This document shows, piece after piece, positions 53,801 through 63,208 of a stretch of 64,000 nt of DNA. Where the stretch lies: the NCBI GenBank assembly GCA_964574985.1, contig CAZNPH010000003.1, positions 157,455 through 221,454 of the forward strand, given 5' to 3'. A program made the translations under genes and the position numbers. The notes below the pieces were generated by a model. That model saw nothing but the letters and a program-made list of their open reading frames with translations, searched no databases and was not told where the DNA came from. Position 1 is the stretch's first letter. Each line of letters starts with the position of its first letter. Source of the DNA: CAZNPH01 sp964574985 (lineage in GTDB: Bacteria; Bacteroidota; Bacteroidia; Bacteroidales; SM23-62).

Positions 53801-55858
53801 ATGCCCATGATCAAAGACACCATTGTTCAAAAAGCCGCCGACAACATCCGGGTACTTTCCCTTGCCATGGTCGAAAATGCAAAATCGGGACACCCCGGTG
53901 GTGCTATGGGAGGAGCGGATTATATCAACATATTGTTTTCTGAATTTCTCCTTTTCGACCCCTCGGATATGTCCTGGGTGAACCGTGACCGGTTCTTCCT
54001 GGATCCCGGACACATGTCCCCCATGCTTTATTCCATCATGCATTTTTTCAACGTTTACACCCTGGAAAATCTTAAGAATTTCAGACAATGGAAGAGTGTC
54101 ACCCCGGGACACCCTGAACTTGACGTCGACCGGGGCATAGAAAATACATCCGGGCCGCTGGGCCAGGGCCATGCCAATGCGGTCGGGGCAGCCATTGCTG
54201 AGAAATATCTTCGCCACCGGTTCGGACCCTGGATGGAACACAATATATTCACCTACATATCCGACGGAGGGATACAGGAGGAAATTTCCCAGGGGGCCGG
54301 AAGGATTGCCGGGCATCTCGGCCTTGGAAACCTGATCATGTTTTTTGACTCCAACAAGATCCAGTTGTCAACCGAGACCGGTGCGGTTACCACCGAGGAC
54401 ACGGCTGCAAAGTACAGGGCCTGGGGGTGGAAGGTAAGAACCATCGATGGCCATGACATTGCCCGGATCAGATCGGCACTGGAAGAAGCAATTTCCGAAA
54501 AGGAAAAACCCTTTCTGATCATCGGGAATACGGTCATGGGCAAGGGAGCCATAACCGAAGACCAAAAAAGTTTTGAAAGACAGGTTTCCACCCATGGAAT
54601 GCCTTTGAGCAAAGCAGGAGGATCATTTGAAAAAACGGTCAGAAAATTGGGGGGTGATCCTGAAAATGCTTTTGCAACTTTTCCGGAAGTAAGGGAATAC
54701 TATGACCGGATCATCGAAGAGAAAATCGCTGAAGCCCGGCGCAGAAAAGAAGAGCAAAAATACTGGGAAAAAGAAAACCCGGAACTGTCCACCCGTTTTA
54801 AGAATTTTATGAGCGGAAAGCTGCCTGATCTGGATTTTCGGGAGATCCAACTCAAGGGAAACATGGCAACCAGGTCGGCCTCAGGTGCCGTCCTGAGTTA
54901 TTTCGCCCGCAAGTTCGGCAATATGATTGTGGCTTCGGCAGATCTGTCCAACAGCGACAAGACAGATGCCTTCCTGAAAAACACAAAACCGATCACCAAA
55001 AATGATTTTTCCGGATCTTTCCTGAATATCGGGGTTTCCGAATTGACCATGGCTGCCATTGCGAGCGGACTGGCATTGCACGGAGGAATCATTCCTGTAT
55101 GCGGTACCTTTTTCGTATTTTCCGATTTCATGAAACCCGCTGTTCGCCTGGCCGCATTGATGGAATTGCCCGTAAAATACATCTGGACGCATGATGCATT
55201 CAGGGTCGGCGAAGACGGGCCCACACACCAGCCGGTCGAACAGGAAGCACAGATCCGGTTACTCGAACAAATGAAGAACCATTCCGGGAAACGCAGCTTC
55301 CTCGCCCTCAGGCCGGCAGACGCCACGGAAACGGTTGTGGCCTGGAAAATGGCCCTCGAAAACGATGCCACCCCGACAGCCCTCATCCTTTCCAGGCAGA
55401 ACATTACCGACATCCCTGCCGGAACCGCTTCTGAACGCTATCATGATGCCCTTAATGCATACAAAGGCGCTTACGCGGTGAAAGAGACGGAAGGCAAACC
55501 GGACCTTGTGATGGCAGGAAATGGATCTGAGGTTTCCACAATGCTTGAGGCTGCTGAAATACTTGAGGAAGAACAAAACATACGTGTACAGGTTATTTCT
55601 GTTATTTCGGAAGCCCTGTTCAGGGAACAGAACCCGGAATATCAAAAAAGCCTTCTTCCGGATGGTGTTCCGGTGCTCGGACTAACGGCCGGGCTTCCGG
55701 TCACCCTCAGGGGGATATGCGGGGATTCCGGTATGATCATCGGGATGGAATCTTTCGGATATTCTGCCCCTTATAAGGTGCTGGATGAAAAACTGGGTTT
55801 CACACCTGCCCATGTAAGTGAAAAGGCCACGGAATTCCTGAACAGCCGCCGGCAATGA
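53801..55858 (+). CDS. tkt: Transketolase
   Basis: 685 aa, single full-length chain (another ATG two codons later). TPP enzyme of the pentose phosphate pathway: AKSGHPGGAMGGADY, LDPGHMSPMLY, the TPP/Mg motif SDGGIQEEIS... FDSNKIQLS, DSIGxGEDGPTHQP-like VGEDGPTHQPVEQ, and NDATPTALILSRQN. Stands alone between divergent ychF and the VWA gene. Confidence 0.95.
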   Translation: MPMIKDTIVQKAADNIRVLSLAMVENAKSGHPGGAMGGADYINILFSEFLLFDPSDMSWVNRDRFFLDPGHMSPMLYSIMHFFNVYTLENLKNFRQWKSVTPGHPELDVDRGIENTSGPLGQGHANAVGAAIAEKYLRHRFGPWMEHNIFTYISDGGIQEEISQGAGRIAGHLGLGNLIMFFDSNKIQLSTETGAVTTEDTAAKYRAWGWKVRTIDGHDIARIRSALEEAISEKEKPFLIIGNTVMGKGAITEDQKSFERQVSTHGMPLSKAGGSFEKTVRKLGGDPENAFATFPEVREYYDRIIEEKIAEARRRKEEQKYWEKENPELSTRFKNFMSGKLPDLDFREIQLKGNMATRSASGAVLSYFARKFGNMIVASADLSNSDKTDAFLKNTKPITKNDFSGSFLNIGVSELTMAAIASGLALHGGIIPVCGTFFVFSDFMKPAVRLAALMELPVKYIWTHDAFRVGEDGPTHQPVEQEAQIRLLEQMKNHSGKRSFLALRPADATETVVAWKMALENDATPTALILSRQNITDIPAGTASERYHDALNAYKGAYAVKETEGKPDLVMAGNGSEVSTMLEAAEILEEEQNIRVQVISVISEALFREQNPEYQKSLLPDGVPVLGLTAGLPVTLRGICGDSGMIIGMESFGYSAPYKVLDEKLGFTPAHVSEKATEFLNSRRQ

Positions 55859-55881
55859 CAATATTGCACTGAAACGAACCG

Positions 55882-55913
55882 TTGGACATTCTGGACGTAT
55901 CCCTTTATTTTTC
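55882..55913 (+). promoter_or_regulatory. Candidate promoter for the VWA gene (TTG, 21 bp, TATTTTTC)
   Basis: -33 TTG at 55882-55884 and a -7 box with one mismatch at 55906-55913; the start is only 13 bp further on, so the leader would be short. Confidence 0.4.
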
Positions 55914-55925
55914 CGGCAACCTGAT

Positions 55926-57308
55926 ATGGCTCATATAAGAAATATGGCTCTCGCCCTGTTCCTGCTGGCCGCAGGTTCATTGCTGAATGCACAATCACCA
56001 TCCGGCGCCGGTTTAAGCAATACCCGCATACTGTTTGTTTTCGATGCATCACAGAGCATGTCCGCATACTGGGAAAGTGACAAAAAGATCAACATAGCCA
56101 GGGAATTGCTGATCGATATTGTTGACAGCCTGCAAAATTTCCAAAACGTACAAATGGGATTGCGGGTATACGGACACCAGAGTCCGGTCCCACCCCAGGA
56201 TTGCAATGACACCCGGCTTGAAGTTGCCTTCGCAACCAACAATGCACATCAGATACGGCAAAAACTCCGTTTTATCCAACCCAGGGGAACCACACCCATT
56301 GCACATTCCCTGGAACTGGCAGCTGATGATTTTCCGCCCGGTGAAAGTTGCAGGAACATCATCATTCTCATTACCGATGGCATTGAAGCCTGCGACGGCG
56401 ATCCCTGTGCCGTCTCATATACCTTGCAGAAAAAGGGCATCATTCTGAAGCCTTTCATAATCGGCATTGGTATGGACCCGGGATTCAGGGAGACCTTCGA
56501 TTGTGTTGGCCACTATTTCAATGCGGCCAATGAAAAAATGTTCAACGATGTATTCGATGTGATCATATCACAAGCCCTGAACACGACCAGCGCCCAGGTA
56601 AATCTGCTCGATCTGAATGGGAATCCTACCGAAACAAATATGAACATGACCTTTTACGACAGATTCTCGGGAAAGGTCATGCATCAGCTGATCCATACGA
56701 TCAACCACCGGGGCAATCCCGACACCATTTACCTGGACCCCCTTATCACATATGACCTCACCATTCATACCCTGCCTCCGGTATTTGTGGACAGTTTCAG
56801 GGTTACCGCCGGCAAACACACCATTATTGCCGCAGATACGCCCCAGGGATATCTGGTGGCCAAAACCAAATTCGGCAATCCGTTTCCCAACAGCCAGTTC
56901 ATCGTCCGGATTGCAGGTTCCTCAGAAACCCTGAACTATCAGGAATTCAATAAAAAAGAAAAATATCTGGTGGGCAATTATGATCTGGAGATCCCCACAT
57001 TGCCCAAAATACTCCTGCATGATGTCAATATCAGGGCAAATCACACAACCTCCATTGAAATACCCAGGCCGGGCATTGTATCTTTCCGTTCACTTTCTCC
57101 GGGTTACGGAAGTGTTTATGTTCACAGGGACCATGAGGTCCAATGGATTTCTAACCTCGACGAGAATATGAACAACCAGCCGTTGTATATACAGCCGGGT
57201 TTGTATTCGGCCGTATTCCGTCCGGGAAGCTCAAAATACACAACAAGCACGGTCCGAAGGACCTTTGAAATCAAATCGGGAAGTTCTGTAATGATCGAAT
57301 TCTTTTAA
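55926..57308 (+). CDS. Secreted von Willebrand factor A-domain protein
   Basis: 460 aa. Signal peptide (hydrophobic 6-20, cut near LNAQ), then a VWA domain (about 33-220) with an intact metal-ion-dependent adhesion site: FDASQSM, Thr in RGTTPIAHS and ITDGIEACDGD. The rest (about 230-460) is beta-rich repeats of unknown fold. Probable adhesion or protein-binding role in the envelope; no lipobox or sorting domain is seen. Confidence 0.82.
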   Translation: MAHIRNMALALFLLAAGSLLNAQSPSGAGLSNTRILFVFDASQSMSAYWESDKKINIARELLIDIVDSLQNFQNVQMGLRVYGHQSPVPPQDCNDTRLEVAFATNNAHQIRQKLRFIQPRGTTPIAHSLELAADDFPPGESCRNIIILITDGIEACDGDPCAVSYTLQKKGIILKPFIIGIGMDPGFRETFDCVGHYFNAANEKMFNDVFDVIISQALNTTSAQVNLLDLNGNPTETNMNMTFYDRFSGKVMHQLIHTINHRGNPDTIYLDPLITYDLTIHTLPPVFVDSFRVTAGKHTIIAADTPQGYLVAKTKFGNPFPNSQFIVRIAGSSETLNYQEFNKKEKYLVGNYDLEIPTLPKILLHDVNIRANHTTSIEIPRPGIVSFRSLSPGYGSVYVHRDHEVQWISNLDENMNNQPLYIQPGLYSAVFRPGSSKYTTSTVRRTFEIKSGSSVMIEFF

Positions 57309-57357
57309 ACTTTTTTATTTTAATACAGTCAAAAAAAGGGTTTGTAATTTCAAAGAC

Positions 57358-57927
57358 TTGAATCAGAAAATATGTGCCGATAATAAATGCAGCGATCATG
57401 AACTGGTTGCCATGTTTCAGAATGGTCCGGCAAGGGACCAGGCATTTGAGTTGATAGTCAAGAGATATCAACAAAGATTGTACTGGCATATACGAAAGAT
57501 CCTGATTTCTCATGAAGACTCGGATGACGTACTGCAAAATACTTTTATAAGGGTATATCAGGCACTGGACAAATTCAGGGAAAAATCGGCACTTTATACA
57601 TGGTTGTACCGGATCGCGACCAACGAGGCCCTTACACTGATCAAAAACAGGAAAAAAAAACAAACGGTTTCATGGAATGATGTTGAGGAAGGACCGGGAA
57701 ACGCTCTGGAGGGTGATGTATATTTCGGCGGCGATGAGATACAAGAAAAGCTGCAAAAAGCCATACTGACCCTTCCCCAAAAACAAAGGCTTGTGTTCAA
57801 CATGAAATATTTTGATGAAATGAAATACCAGGACATTTCTGAAATTCTGGGAACCTCGGTCGGTTCGCTCAAAGCTTCATATCATCATGCCGTAAAGAAA
57901 ATTGAGAATTATTTAAAAAATCATTAA
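57358..57927 (+). CDS. ECF RNA polymerase sigma factor
   Basis: 189 aa starting at TTG 57358. Region 2 (about 25-95; DSDDVLQNTFIRVYQALDKF, TWLYRIATNEAL) and region 4 (about 130-185; LPQKQRLVFNMKYFDEMKYQ then a helix-turn-helix). First gene of a cluster with a membrane protein and a small periplasmic protein. Confidence 0.92.
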   Translation: MNQKICADNKCSDHELVAMFQNGPARDQAFELIVKRYQQRLYWHIRKILISHEDSDDVLQNTFIRVYQALDKFREKSALYTWLYRIATNEALTLIKNRKKKQTVSWNDVEEGPGNALEGDVYFGGDEIQEKLQKAILTLPQKQRLVFNMKYFDEMKYQDISEILGTSVGSLKASYHHAVKKIENYLKNH

Positions 57928-57969
57928 ACCATGGACTTGTGACAAGGTCAAACAAACAGGAAGCATATA

Positions 57970-58071
57970 ATGAAACCCCCATCACCGGTCCGCCGGCAAG
58001 CCGCCGTTCGGAGACAAAAGGGGGTTCGCCGGCCCGGCAGGTGGACAGCCCGCGGGAGGCCGGCAACAAAA
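57970..58071 (+). repeat. Dispersed intergenic palindromic repeat, copy C (full length)
   Basis: About 102 bp between the sigma gene and its membrane partner. It has a first GC-rich hairpin (CGGC/GCCG around CTTGC) and a second palindrome with perfect outer arms GCCGGCC (58028-58034) and GGCCGGC (58058-58064) around GTGGACAGC. Used here as the reference for copies A, B and D. Confidence 0.8.
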
Positions 58072-58137
58072 GAGCATAATATTAGAACAATCATTATAAA
58101 GTGCTAAAAATTAAATTATTAATATAAATATATTCGA

Positions 58138-58581
58138 ATGAAGAAAACCAAAAAAACGGACATCCTTCTGTCCTCCGGAAGGGACAATCCTTTCAGGGTA
58201 CCGGAAAACTATTTTGATGAGCTTCCGGAAAGGATCCTTTCCAGGGTGCATCAAAAGGAAAACACCGGAGCGGTTCACAGGCCATGGCATGCCATCAGAC
58301 CACGGCTGGCCCTTGCTGCGGCGGTTGCCGGATTCCTTATCATGATCTGGGCAGGGATCCGGATATTTTCAGGGGATCAGCGTGAAGGGATACCCCTGGC
58401 TGTTATCGAGGATTTCATTGAATTCTACGTGTCTGATTTTGAAGAAAATGCATTATTTGAAACCGCTGAGCATTACCGGCCTGCCAACAGCACCTCTTCA
58501 GGACTTCAGGAAGATTTCATCATTGAGTACCTGGTTTATGAAAAAATTGATGATGCCATGCTGTACCCTGAAAACGAATGA
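58138..58581 (+). CDS. Membrane protein, probable anti-sigma partner
   Basis: 147 aa. The N-terminal NPFRVPENYFDELPERI motif is typical of small Bacteroidota proteins encoded after ECF sigma factors. One transmembrane segment (about 58-77), an acidic periplasmic tail. Separated from the sigma gene by repeat copy C. Anti-sigma activity is inferred from position and topology. Confidence 0.7.
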   Translation: MKKTKKTDILLSSGRDNPFRVPENYFDELPERILSRVHQKENTGAVHRPWHAIRPRLALAAAVAGFLIMIWAGIRIFSGDQREGIPLAVIEDFIEFYVSDFEENALFETAEHYRPANSTSSGLQEDFIIEYLVYEKIDDAMLYPENE

Positions 58582-58638
58582 TGCAGGAATCCCGGTATTA
58601 TAAACCAATAATGAAATGATCAATAAAAATATACGCTG

Positions 58639-59112
58639 ATGATACATTCCGTTAAATTCCTGATTGCCATAATGATCCTTGGTTATTCCTGGTCCGGAAA
58701 ATTATTTGGTCAACCCTGGAAAACCGGGAACTGGGAACAACTGGAAAGTCTCAGGACTGAGTTTTTTACCCGTCAGATGGATATGAGTGCTGAAGAATCC
58801 GAAGCATTCTGGCCCATATACAATGATCACCAGAACCGCAGGAACCGGCTTCTCATGGAGCGCAGGAATCTGACCAATTTTTATATGCAAAATTCAGAGA
58901 ACATCTCCAGCGAAGAAGCTGATAAAATTCTCAATGAATATCTTGAGAATCACAAAAAAGAATACGAACTTATGACCCTGTTCAATGATAAATATCTTGC
59001 CGCCCTGCCGCCCAAAAAGGTCATGAAAATCTATGTGACTGAGATACAATTCCGGCAGTATCTTATAAAAAGGGTACGGGGGCACCGGCGGAGAGGGCCT
59101 GAGCAACCCTGA
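58639..59112 (+). CDS. CpxP/Spy-like periplasmic protein, sensor of ECF-type sigma factor
   Basis: 157 aa. Signal peptide (about 1-25), then a helical protein with MDMSAEESEAFWPIYNDHQN, the pattern of CpxP/Spy-like sensors that Bacteroidota encode after ECF sigma genes, and a basic C-terminus. Probably senses envelope stress for the preceding sigma and membrane protein. Confidence 0.72.
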   Translation: MIHSVKFLIAIMILGYSWSGKLFGQPWKTGNWEQLESLRTEFFTRQMDMSAEESEAFWPIYNDHQNRRNRLLMERRNLTNFYMQNSENISSEEADKILNEYLENHKKEYELMTLFNDKYLAALPPKKVMKIYVTEIQFRQYLIKRVRGHRRRGPEQP

Positions 59113-59136
59113 TAAGGACACCCAATCTCATTATAT

Positions 59137-59877
59137 ATGATCATAAACAAAAGTCTGACCATTATTTACCTTCTGATGATGCATGCACTGCTTGCAGGAA
59201 CAACCTGTACACAGGGTAACCGGGGCAAAAACCGGCAACAGGATCCCCAGGATGACTGGAAGGCAAAAGCCCGGAGGATGGTTGAAACCCAGATCCGGGC
59301 AAGGGGTGTTGAGGATCATAATGTCCTGGAAGCCATGAAAAATACACCCAGGCATTTGTTTGTACCGGAAAACCTCCGCAACCAGGCATACAATGATTAT
59401 CCGCTGCCCATCGGAAAAGGCCAGACCATCTCCCAGCCGTATATTGTGGCATTGATGACCGAGCTGCTTGACCCCGGCAAAAATGATAAAGTCCTGGAGG
59501 TTGGTACAGGCTCCGCATACCAGGCGGCTGTTCTTTCCCGTCTTGTAGACACCTGCTATACCATGGAGGTGGTCAAATCCCTTGCAGAATCAGCACGGAA
59601 AAGACTTCAGTCACTGGGATACAAAAATGTAAAGGTCAAATGGGGGAACGGATACAAAGGGTGGCCCGAACATGCCCCTTTTGACGGAATTATCGTAACG
59701 GCGGCTCCGGAAGAAATTCCTCAGGCACTCATCGACCAGTTAAAGCCCGGCGGAAAAATGGTTATCCCGGTTGGTGCCCTGTATCAGGAACTTTTGCTGA
59801 TCACCAAAACCCAGAAGGGATATCAGAAAAGGGAGATCATTCCTGTTCGCTTTGTTCCTATGGTACATCCGGAATAA
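59137..59877 (+). CDS. pcm: Protein-L-isoaspartate O-methyltransferase with N-terminal export signal
   Basis: 246 aa. SAM-dependent repair of isoaspartyl residues. Catalytic core from about 48: MVETQIRARGVED, PIGKGQTISQPYIVALM, SAM motif VLEVGTGSAYQAAVL and VTAAPEEIPQAL. The first 30 residues look like a signal or lipoprotein-type peptide (hydrophobic 6-20, then GTTC), which is odd for a SAM enzyme. An ATG at 59278 would give a 199-aa cytosolic form of normal length. Confidence 0.88.
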   Translation: MIINKSLTIIYLLMMHALLAGTTCTQGNRGKNRQQDPQDDWKAKARRMVETQIRARGVEDHNVLEAMKNTPRHLFVPENLRNQAYNDYPLPIGKGQTISQPYIVALMTELLDPGKNDKVLEVGTGSAYQAAVLSRLVDTCYTMEVVKSLAESARKRLQSLGYKNVKVKWGNGYKGWPEHAPFDGIIVTAAPEEIPQALIDQLKPGGKMVIPVGALYQELLLITKTQKGYQKREIIPVRFVPMVHPE

Positions 59878-59944
59878 ATTTCCCGGATCCATTCAAATGG
59901 TATAATCTTTGTTCTGGATTGATTGCGCATCAGCAAAACGAACC

Positions 59945-60892
59945 ATGAGAAATATCTTCCTTTTTTGCCTGGCCATATCCTTCGGTTTTTTTTCATGTGT
60001 ATCCACACGGCATATAGAGATTGAAGTGCTCCGTCCTGCAGACATCGACACGGGAGACAAGTCTGCCAATTTTCTTCTTACCGGTTCTGAAGAACCTTAT
60101 GTACAGGTCATCGGAGAGCATAATGAACCCGGGGCCATAACCCATGCGTTGAATATTTGTCTGGACGGACTCGAAAAAGAGCTCACCCGCCGCGAGGATT
60201 TCCGGGTTTTGAAAAGGCTCGGTGTTGAAGGAGATATCAACAGGCAAACAGCTTCTGCCCTTTGCTCCCGGTGGAATGCAAGCGGTTTGATCATTCTGGA
60301 CGGGGTCGAAGTCATTGTCAGGAACCGGGTCAGGCCTTACGCTTCGAATATGCGTATGAATCCATCGGGCCACTATGAACAATCGGAAAGCATCACCACT
60401 TCATGGAGATTCTATGACCCTGAAAAGAACCGCTTTTACAGTAAGTCGTATACATACCATGGCGAAAGAAAACACGATTTTGGCGGCACCAGCCGGGATG
60501 CTTCCCGTGAAATGATGTTTTATCAATCCCTTCAGGAAGCAGGCAAAACATTCATGAAAGCCATTACTCCTTCATGGGAACCGGATTTCAGGAAATTATA
60601 CCTGACCTCACATCCGGATATGCAGAAGGCGTTCCGCAGGGCCCAAAACAATCAGTGGAAGGAAGCAGCCAAAATATGGCTTGAATACATGGATCATCCC
60701 CGTTCCGGTATATCCCGTGCCGCAACCTGCAATCTGGCCGTAGCCTTCGAAATGTTGGGTGATCTTGAAACCGCAAAAGATCTCAGCCGTAAAGCATTCA
60801 GGGAACATGTAAGCTTCAGCGCAGCCAACTATTCAAAAATCCTGGAGAACAGGATACTGGAAGACAGCATCGTCAGGCAACAATTGAACTGA
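59945..60892 (+). CDS. DUF6340-like lipoprotein
   Basis: 315 aa from the ATG at 59945. Lipobox GFFSC (Cys18). N-terminal part (about 20-220) begins IEIEVLRPADI as in DUF6340; the C-terminal part (about 225-315) looks like tetratricopeptide helices (NNQWKEAAKIWLEYM, RAATCNLAVAFEMLGDLETA). Probably an outer-membrane lipoprotein; function unknown. Convergent with hisS, 8 bp between the stops. Confidence 0.72.
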   Translation: MRNIFLFCLAISFGFFSCVSTRHIEIEVLRPADIDTGDKSANFLLTGSEEPYVQVIGEHNEPGAITHALNICLDGLEKELTRREDFRVLKRLGVEGDINRQTASALCSRWNASGLIILDGVEVIVRNRVRPYASNMRMNPSGHYEQSESITTSWRFYDPEKNRFYSKSYTYHGERKHDFGGTSRDASREMMFYQSLQEAGKTFMKAITPSWEPDFRKLYLTSHPDMQKAFRRAQNNQWKEAAKIWLEYMDHPRSGISRAATCNLAVAFEMLGDLETAKDLSRKAFREHVSFSAANYSKILENRILEDSIVRQQLN

Positions 60893-60900
60893 ATATTGAT

Positions 60901-62274
60901 TCATTCCTGCTGACTGAAAAGATCGATGAACTGATCATTAGTCAGCCTGCGCTGTTCACCTGTTTCCATATCTTTCAGGGTTATGAATCCGTCTCTCATC
61001 TCATTTTCCCCGACCATGGCTACAAAAGGAATGCCCCGTTGATTGGCGTAGTTAAGCTGTTTTTTTATTTTCTGCCGGTCAGGGTACAACTCAGTCCGGA
61101 TCCCGGCCGAACGGATTTCTTTCAATATGGGAAGAATGTATCTTTCTTCATCGGCCCCGAAATTTACAAACAATACCCGGGTAATGTTGGATATTCCGGG
61201 TGGGAACAGGTCCATTTTCTCCATGACATCATAGATGCGGTCTGCACCGAAAGAAATGCCCATCCCCGATACACCCTTGAGTCCGAACACCCCGGTCAGA
61301 TCATCATATCTGCCCCCTCCGCATATGCTCCCGATGTTCATATCACGGGCCAAAACCTCAATGATCGTTCCGGTATAATAATCCAGTCCCCTGGCCAGTT
61401 TAAGGTCCAGGACCGGTATTTCACCGAAGGTACCGCCCCCGTTTATAAGTCCGAACAAATTTTCAAGTTCCTCAACTCCTGCCATCCCGGTCTTTGAATC
61501 CTTCAATATTTTTTTCAGTTCATTCAATTGATTTTCCGGCGTGCCACCGATCCGGATGATCTCACCAAGCTTTTCAACGGATGCCTTGCTGAGACCACGG
61601 GCTATGAGTTCGTCAAGGGATTTTTCCGTGCCGATTTTATCGATCTTATCAATGGCTATGGTGATTTCGGTGAATCTGTTGGGTTCATTCATGAATTCCG
61701 TGATCCCTGCCAGGATCTTCCGGTTGTTGATCCGGGTCTGCACGGGAATGCCCAACCGGCGGAAAACCTCATCAATGATCCCGATAAACTCAACTTCATT
61801 CAGCATTGAATTGCTTCCGATAATATCGGCATCACACTGGAAGAACTCCCTGTATCTGCCTTTTTGAGGCTTGTCTGCCCGCCAGACCGGTCCCATTTGA
61901 TACCTTCTGAAAGGAAACACAAGATCATTTTGGTTCCGTACCACATACCTTGCAAAAGGAACGGTCAGATCATACCTGAGGCCCTTTTCACAAATCTGCA
62001 GGGAAAGGTCTCGGATCTCACCGGATAGTAAGCTTTCCCGGTTCATCCCGGAAAGAAAATCCCCGGAATTCAATATCTTGAAAAGCAACCTGTCGCCTTC
62101 TTCCCCGTATTTTCCCATCAGTGTATCCAGGTTTTCCATGGCGGGTGTTCCGATGGGCGAATACCCGAACAATTCAAATGTTTCCCTGATCCGGTCATAA
62201 ATGAATTGCCTTTTCACCACAACATCCGGAGAGAAATCCCTGGTGCCTCTGGGAATGGATGGTTTTTTGCTCAT
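60901..62274 (-). CDS. hisS: Histidine--tRNA ligase
   Basis: 457 aa. Class II synthetase: motif 2 region YDLTVPFARYV... RYQMGPVWRADKPQKGRYREF, histidine loop LARGLDYYTG, motif 3 GGGRYDDL, and the anticodon-binding domain (about 365-455). Its start shares one base with the stop of the upstream secreted-protein gene (TAATG). Confidence 0.95.
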   Translation of the reverse strand: MSKKPSIPRGTRDFSPDVVVKRQFIYDRIRETFELFGYSPIGTPAMENLDTLMGKYGEEGDRLLFKILNSGDFLSGMNRESLLSGEIRDLSLQICEKGLRYDLTVPFARYVVRNQNDLVFPFRRYQMGPVWRADKPQKGRYREFFQCDADIIGSNSMLNEVEFIGIIDEVFRRLGIPVQTRINNRKILAGITEFMNEPNRFTEITIAIDKIDKIGTEKSLDELIARGLSKASVEKLGEIIRIGGTPENQLNELKKILKDSKTGMAGVEELENLFGLINGGGTFGEIPVLDLKLARGLDYYTGTIIEVLARDMNIGSICGGGRYDDLTGVFGLKGVSGMGISFGADRIYDVMEKMDLFPPGISNITRVLFVNFGADEERYILPILKEIRSAGIRTELYPDRQKIKKQLNYANQRGIPFVAMVGENEMRDGFITLKDMETGEQRRLTNDQFIDLFSQQE

Positions 62275-63119
62275 TATCTGGCCAGCTTCTTAAAATCCTT
62301 TTTGGTCAATCCGTCGGGTTTCCTGTCAGATATCGTATGGTAATCGAAATAGTAAAATCTTGCATCCTCAGCACCGATGATGATCTTGTAGCACCTGGCT
62401 TTTATCCGGGTCCCTTCGGGTCCCACCTTATGCAGGAACACCACGTCGGATTTACGCTCTTCAATGGCTGACCTGACTTCTTCCCTGTCAACGATCTTAA
62501 AAGGATGAGGATAATATTCACTGATCCTTGCCGGTGAATTGACCTGTGGAGAAAGCTCATCTTCGATCAGGTAAAGGACCTTTTGCTTAATTTCTCCGGT
62601 ATTTTCATTGTAATGCCTGAATACATTTTTGGAAATAATATCCGGATTTTCGTAGATCAGCCGGATATGATTCTGTATGAACCGGACAAGAATTCCCAGT
62701 TTATACATCCAGGTCTCTTCATCAACGTTCTTATAGGCTGCGGGAACCGACACAATATCGGGCATTTGGGAATAATCCCGGTATGCTCCGCCCAGGGAAA
62801 CCAGCAAAAATTTGTAAACCGCTTTCAGTTTATCCCTTTCAAATGAGACATTGCTCATATGCAAAAATGAATTTCCGGGATCGTTCATTCTTTGCCCGAA
62901 TTCATCATAACCGATGAATTCATATTCGGTAATGGTCCACTCATTCTCCATGACCTCTTTGATGTAATGATTATACATGGTCAGGGGATTGCTGTCAAGA
63001 ACCACCAGAGTCCTGGTGGTCATGAATTTTTCAAGGTCCTCTTTGGTGGGTACATAGTTCTGTGAAAACAGCAAGGCAGGTATACAGAACATGATCAGAA
63101 AAATAAAAAATCGTCTCAT
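62274..63119 (-). CDS. Secreted protein of unknown function
   Basis: 281 aa. Signal peptide (MRRFFIFLIMFCIPALLFS, cut near SQN), then a mixed alpha/beta protein that I do not recognise; repeated Tyr and Glu, with RISEYYPHPFKIVDREEV and ARCYKIIIGAEDARFYYFD. Not a clear enzyme. It is co-transcribed with hisS (1-nt overlap). Confidence 0.7.
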   Translation of the reverse strand: MRRFFIFLIMFCIPALLFSQNYVPTKEDLEKFMTTRTLVVLDSNPLTMYNHYIKEVMENEWTITEYEFIGYDEFGQRMNDPGNSFLHMSNVSFERDKLKAVYKFLLVSLGGAYRDYSQMPDIVSVPAAYKNVDEETWMYKLGILVRFIQNHIRLIYENPDIISKNVFRHYNENTGEIKQKVLYLIEDELSPQVNSPARISEYYPHPFKIVDREEVRSAIEERKSDVVFLHKVGPEGTRIKARCYKIIIGAEDARFYYFDYHTISDRKPDGLTKKDFKKLAR

Positions 63120-63161
63120 CAGAAAATATTTTAGTTAAATATGAGATTATTAGTCCGTTAC

Positions 63162-63203
63162 TGTTGCCGGCCTCCCGCATGCATCCGCATGCCGGGCCCA
63201 CAA
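63162..63203 (-). repeat. Dispersed intergenic palindromic repeat, copy D (partial)
   Basis: On the minus strand GGGCCCGGCATGC, GGAT, GCATGCGGGAGGCCGGCAAC matches the second half of copy C. The inner arms GCATGC/GCATGC are perfect. It lies between two minus-strand genes, probably inside their transcript. Confidence 0.7.
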
Positions 63204-63208
63204 CCTGA

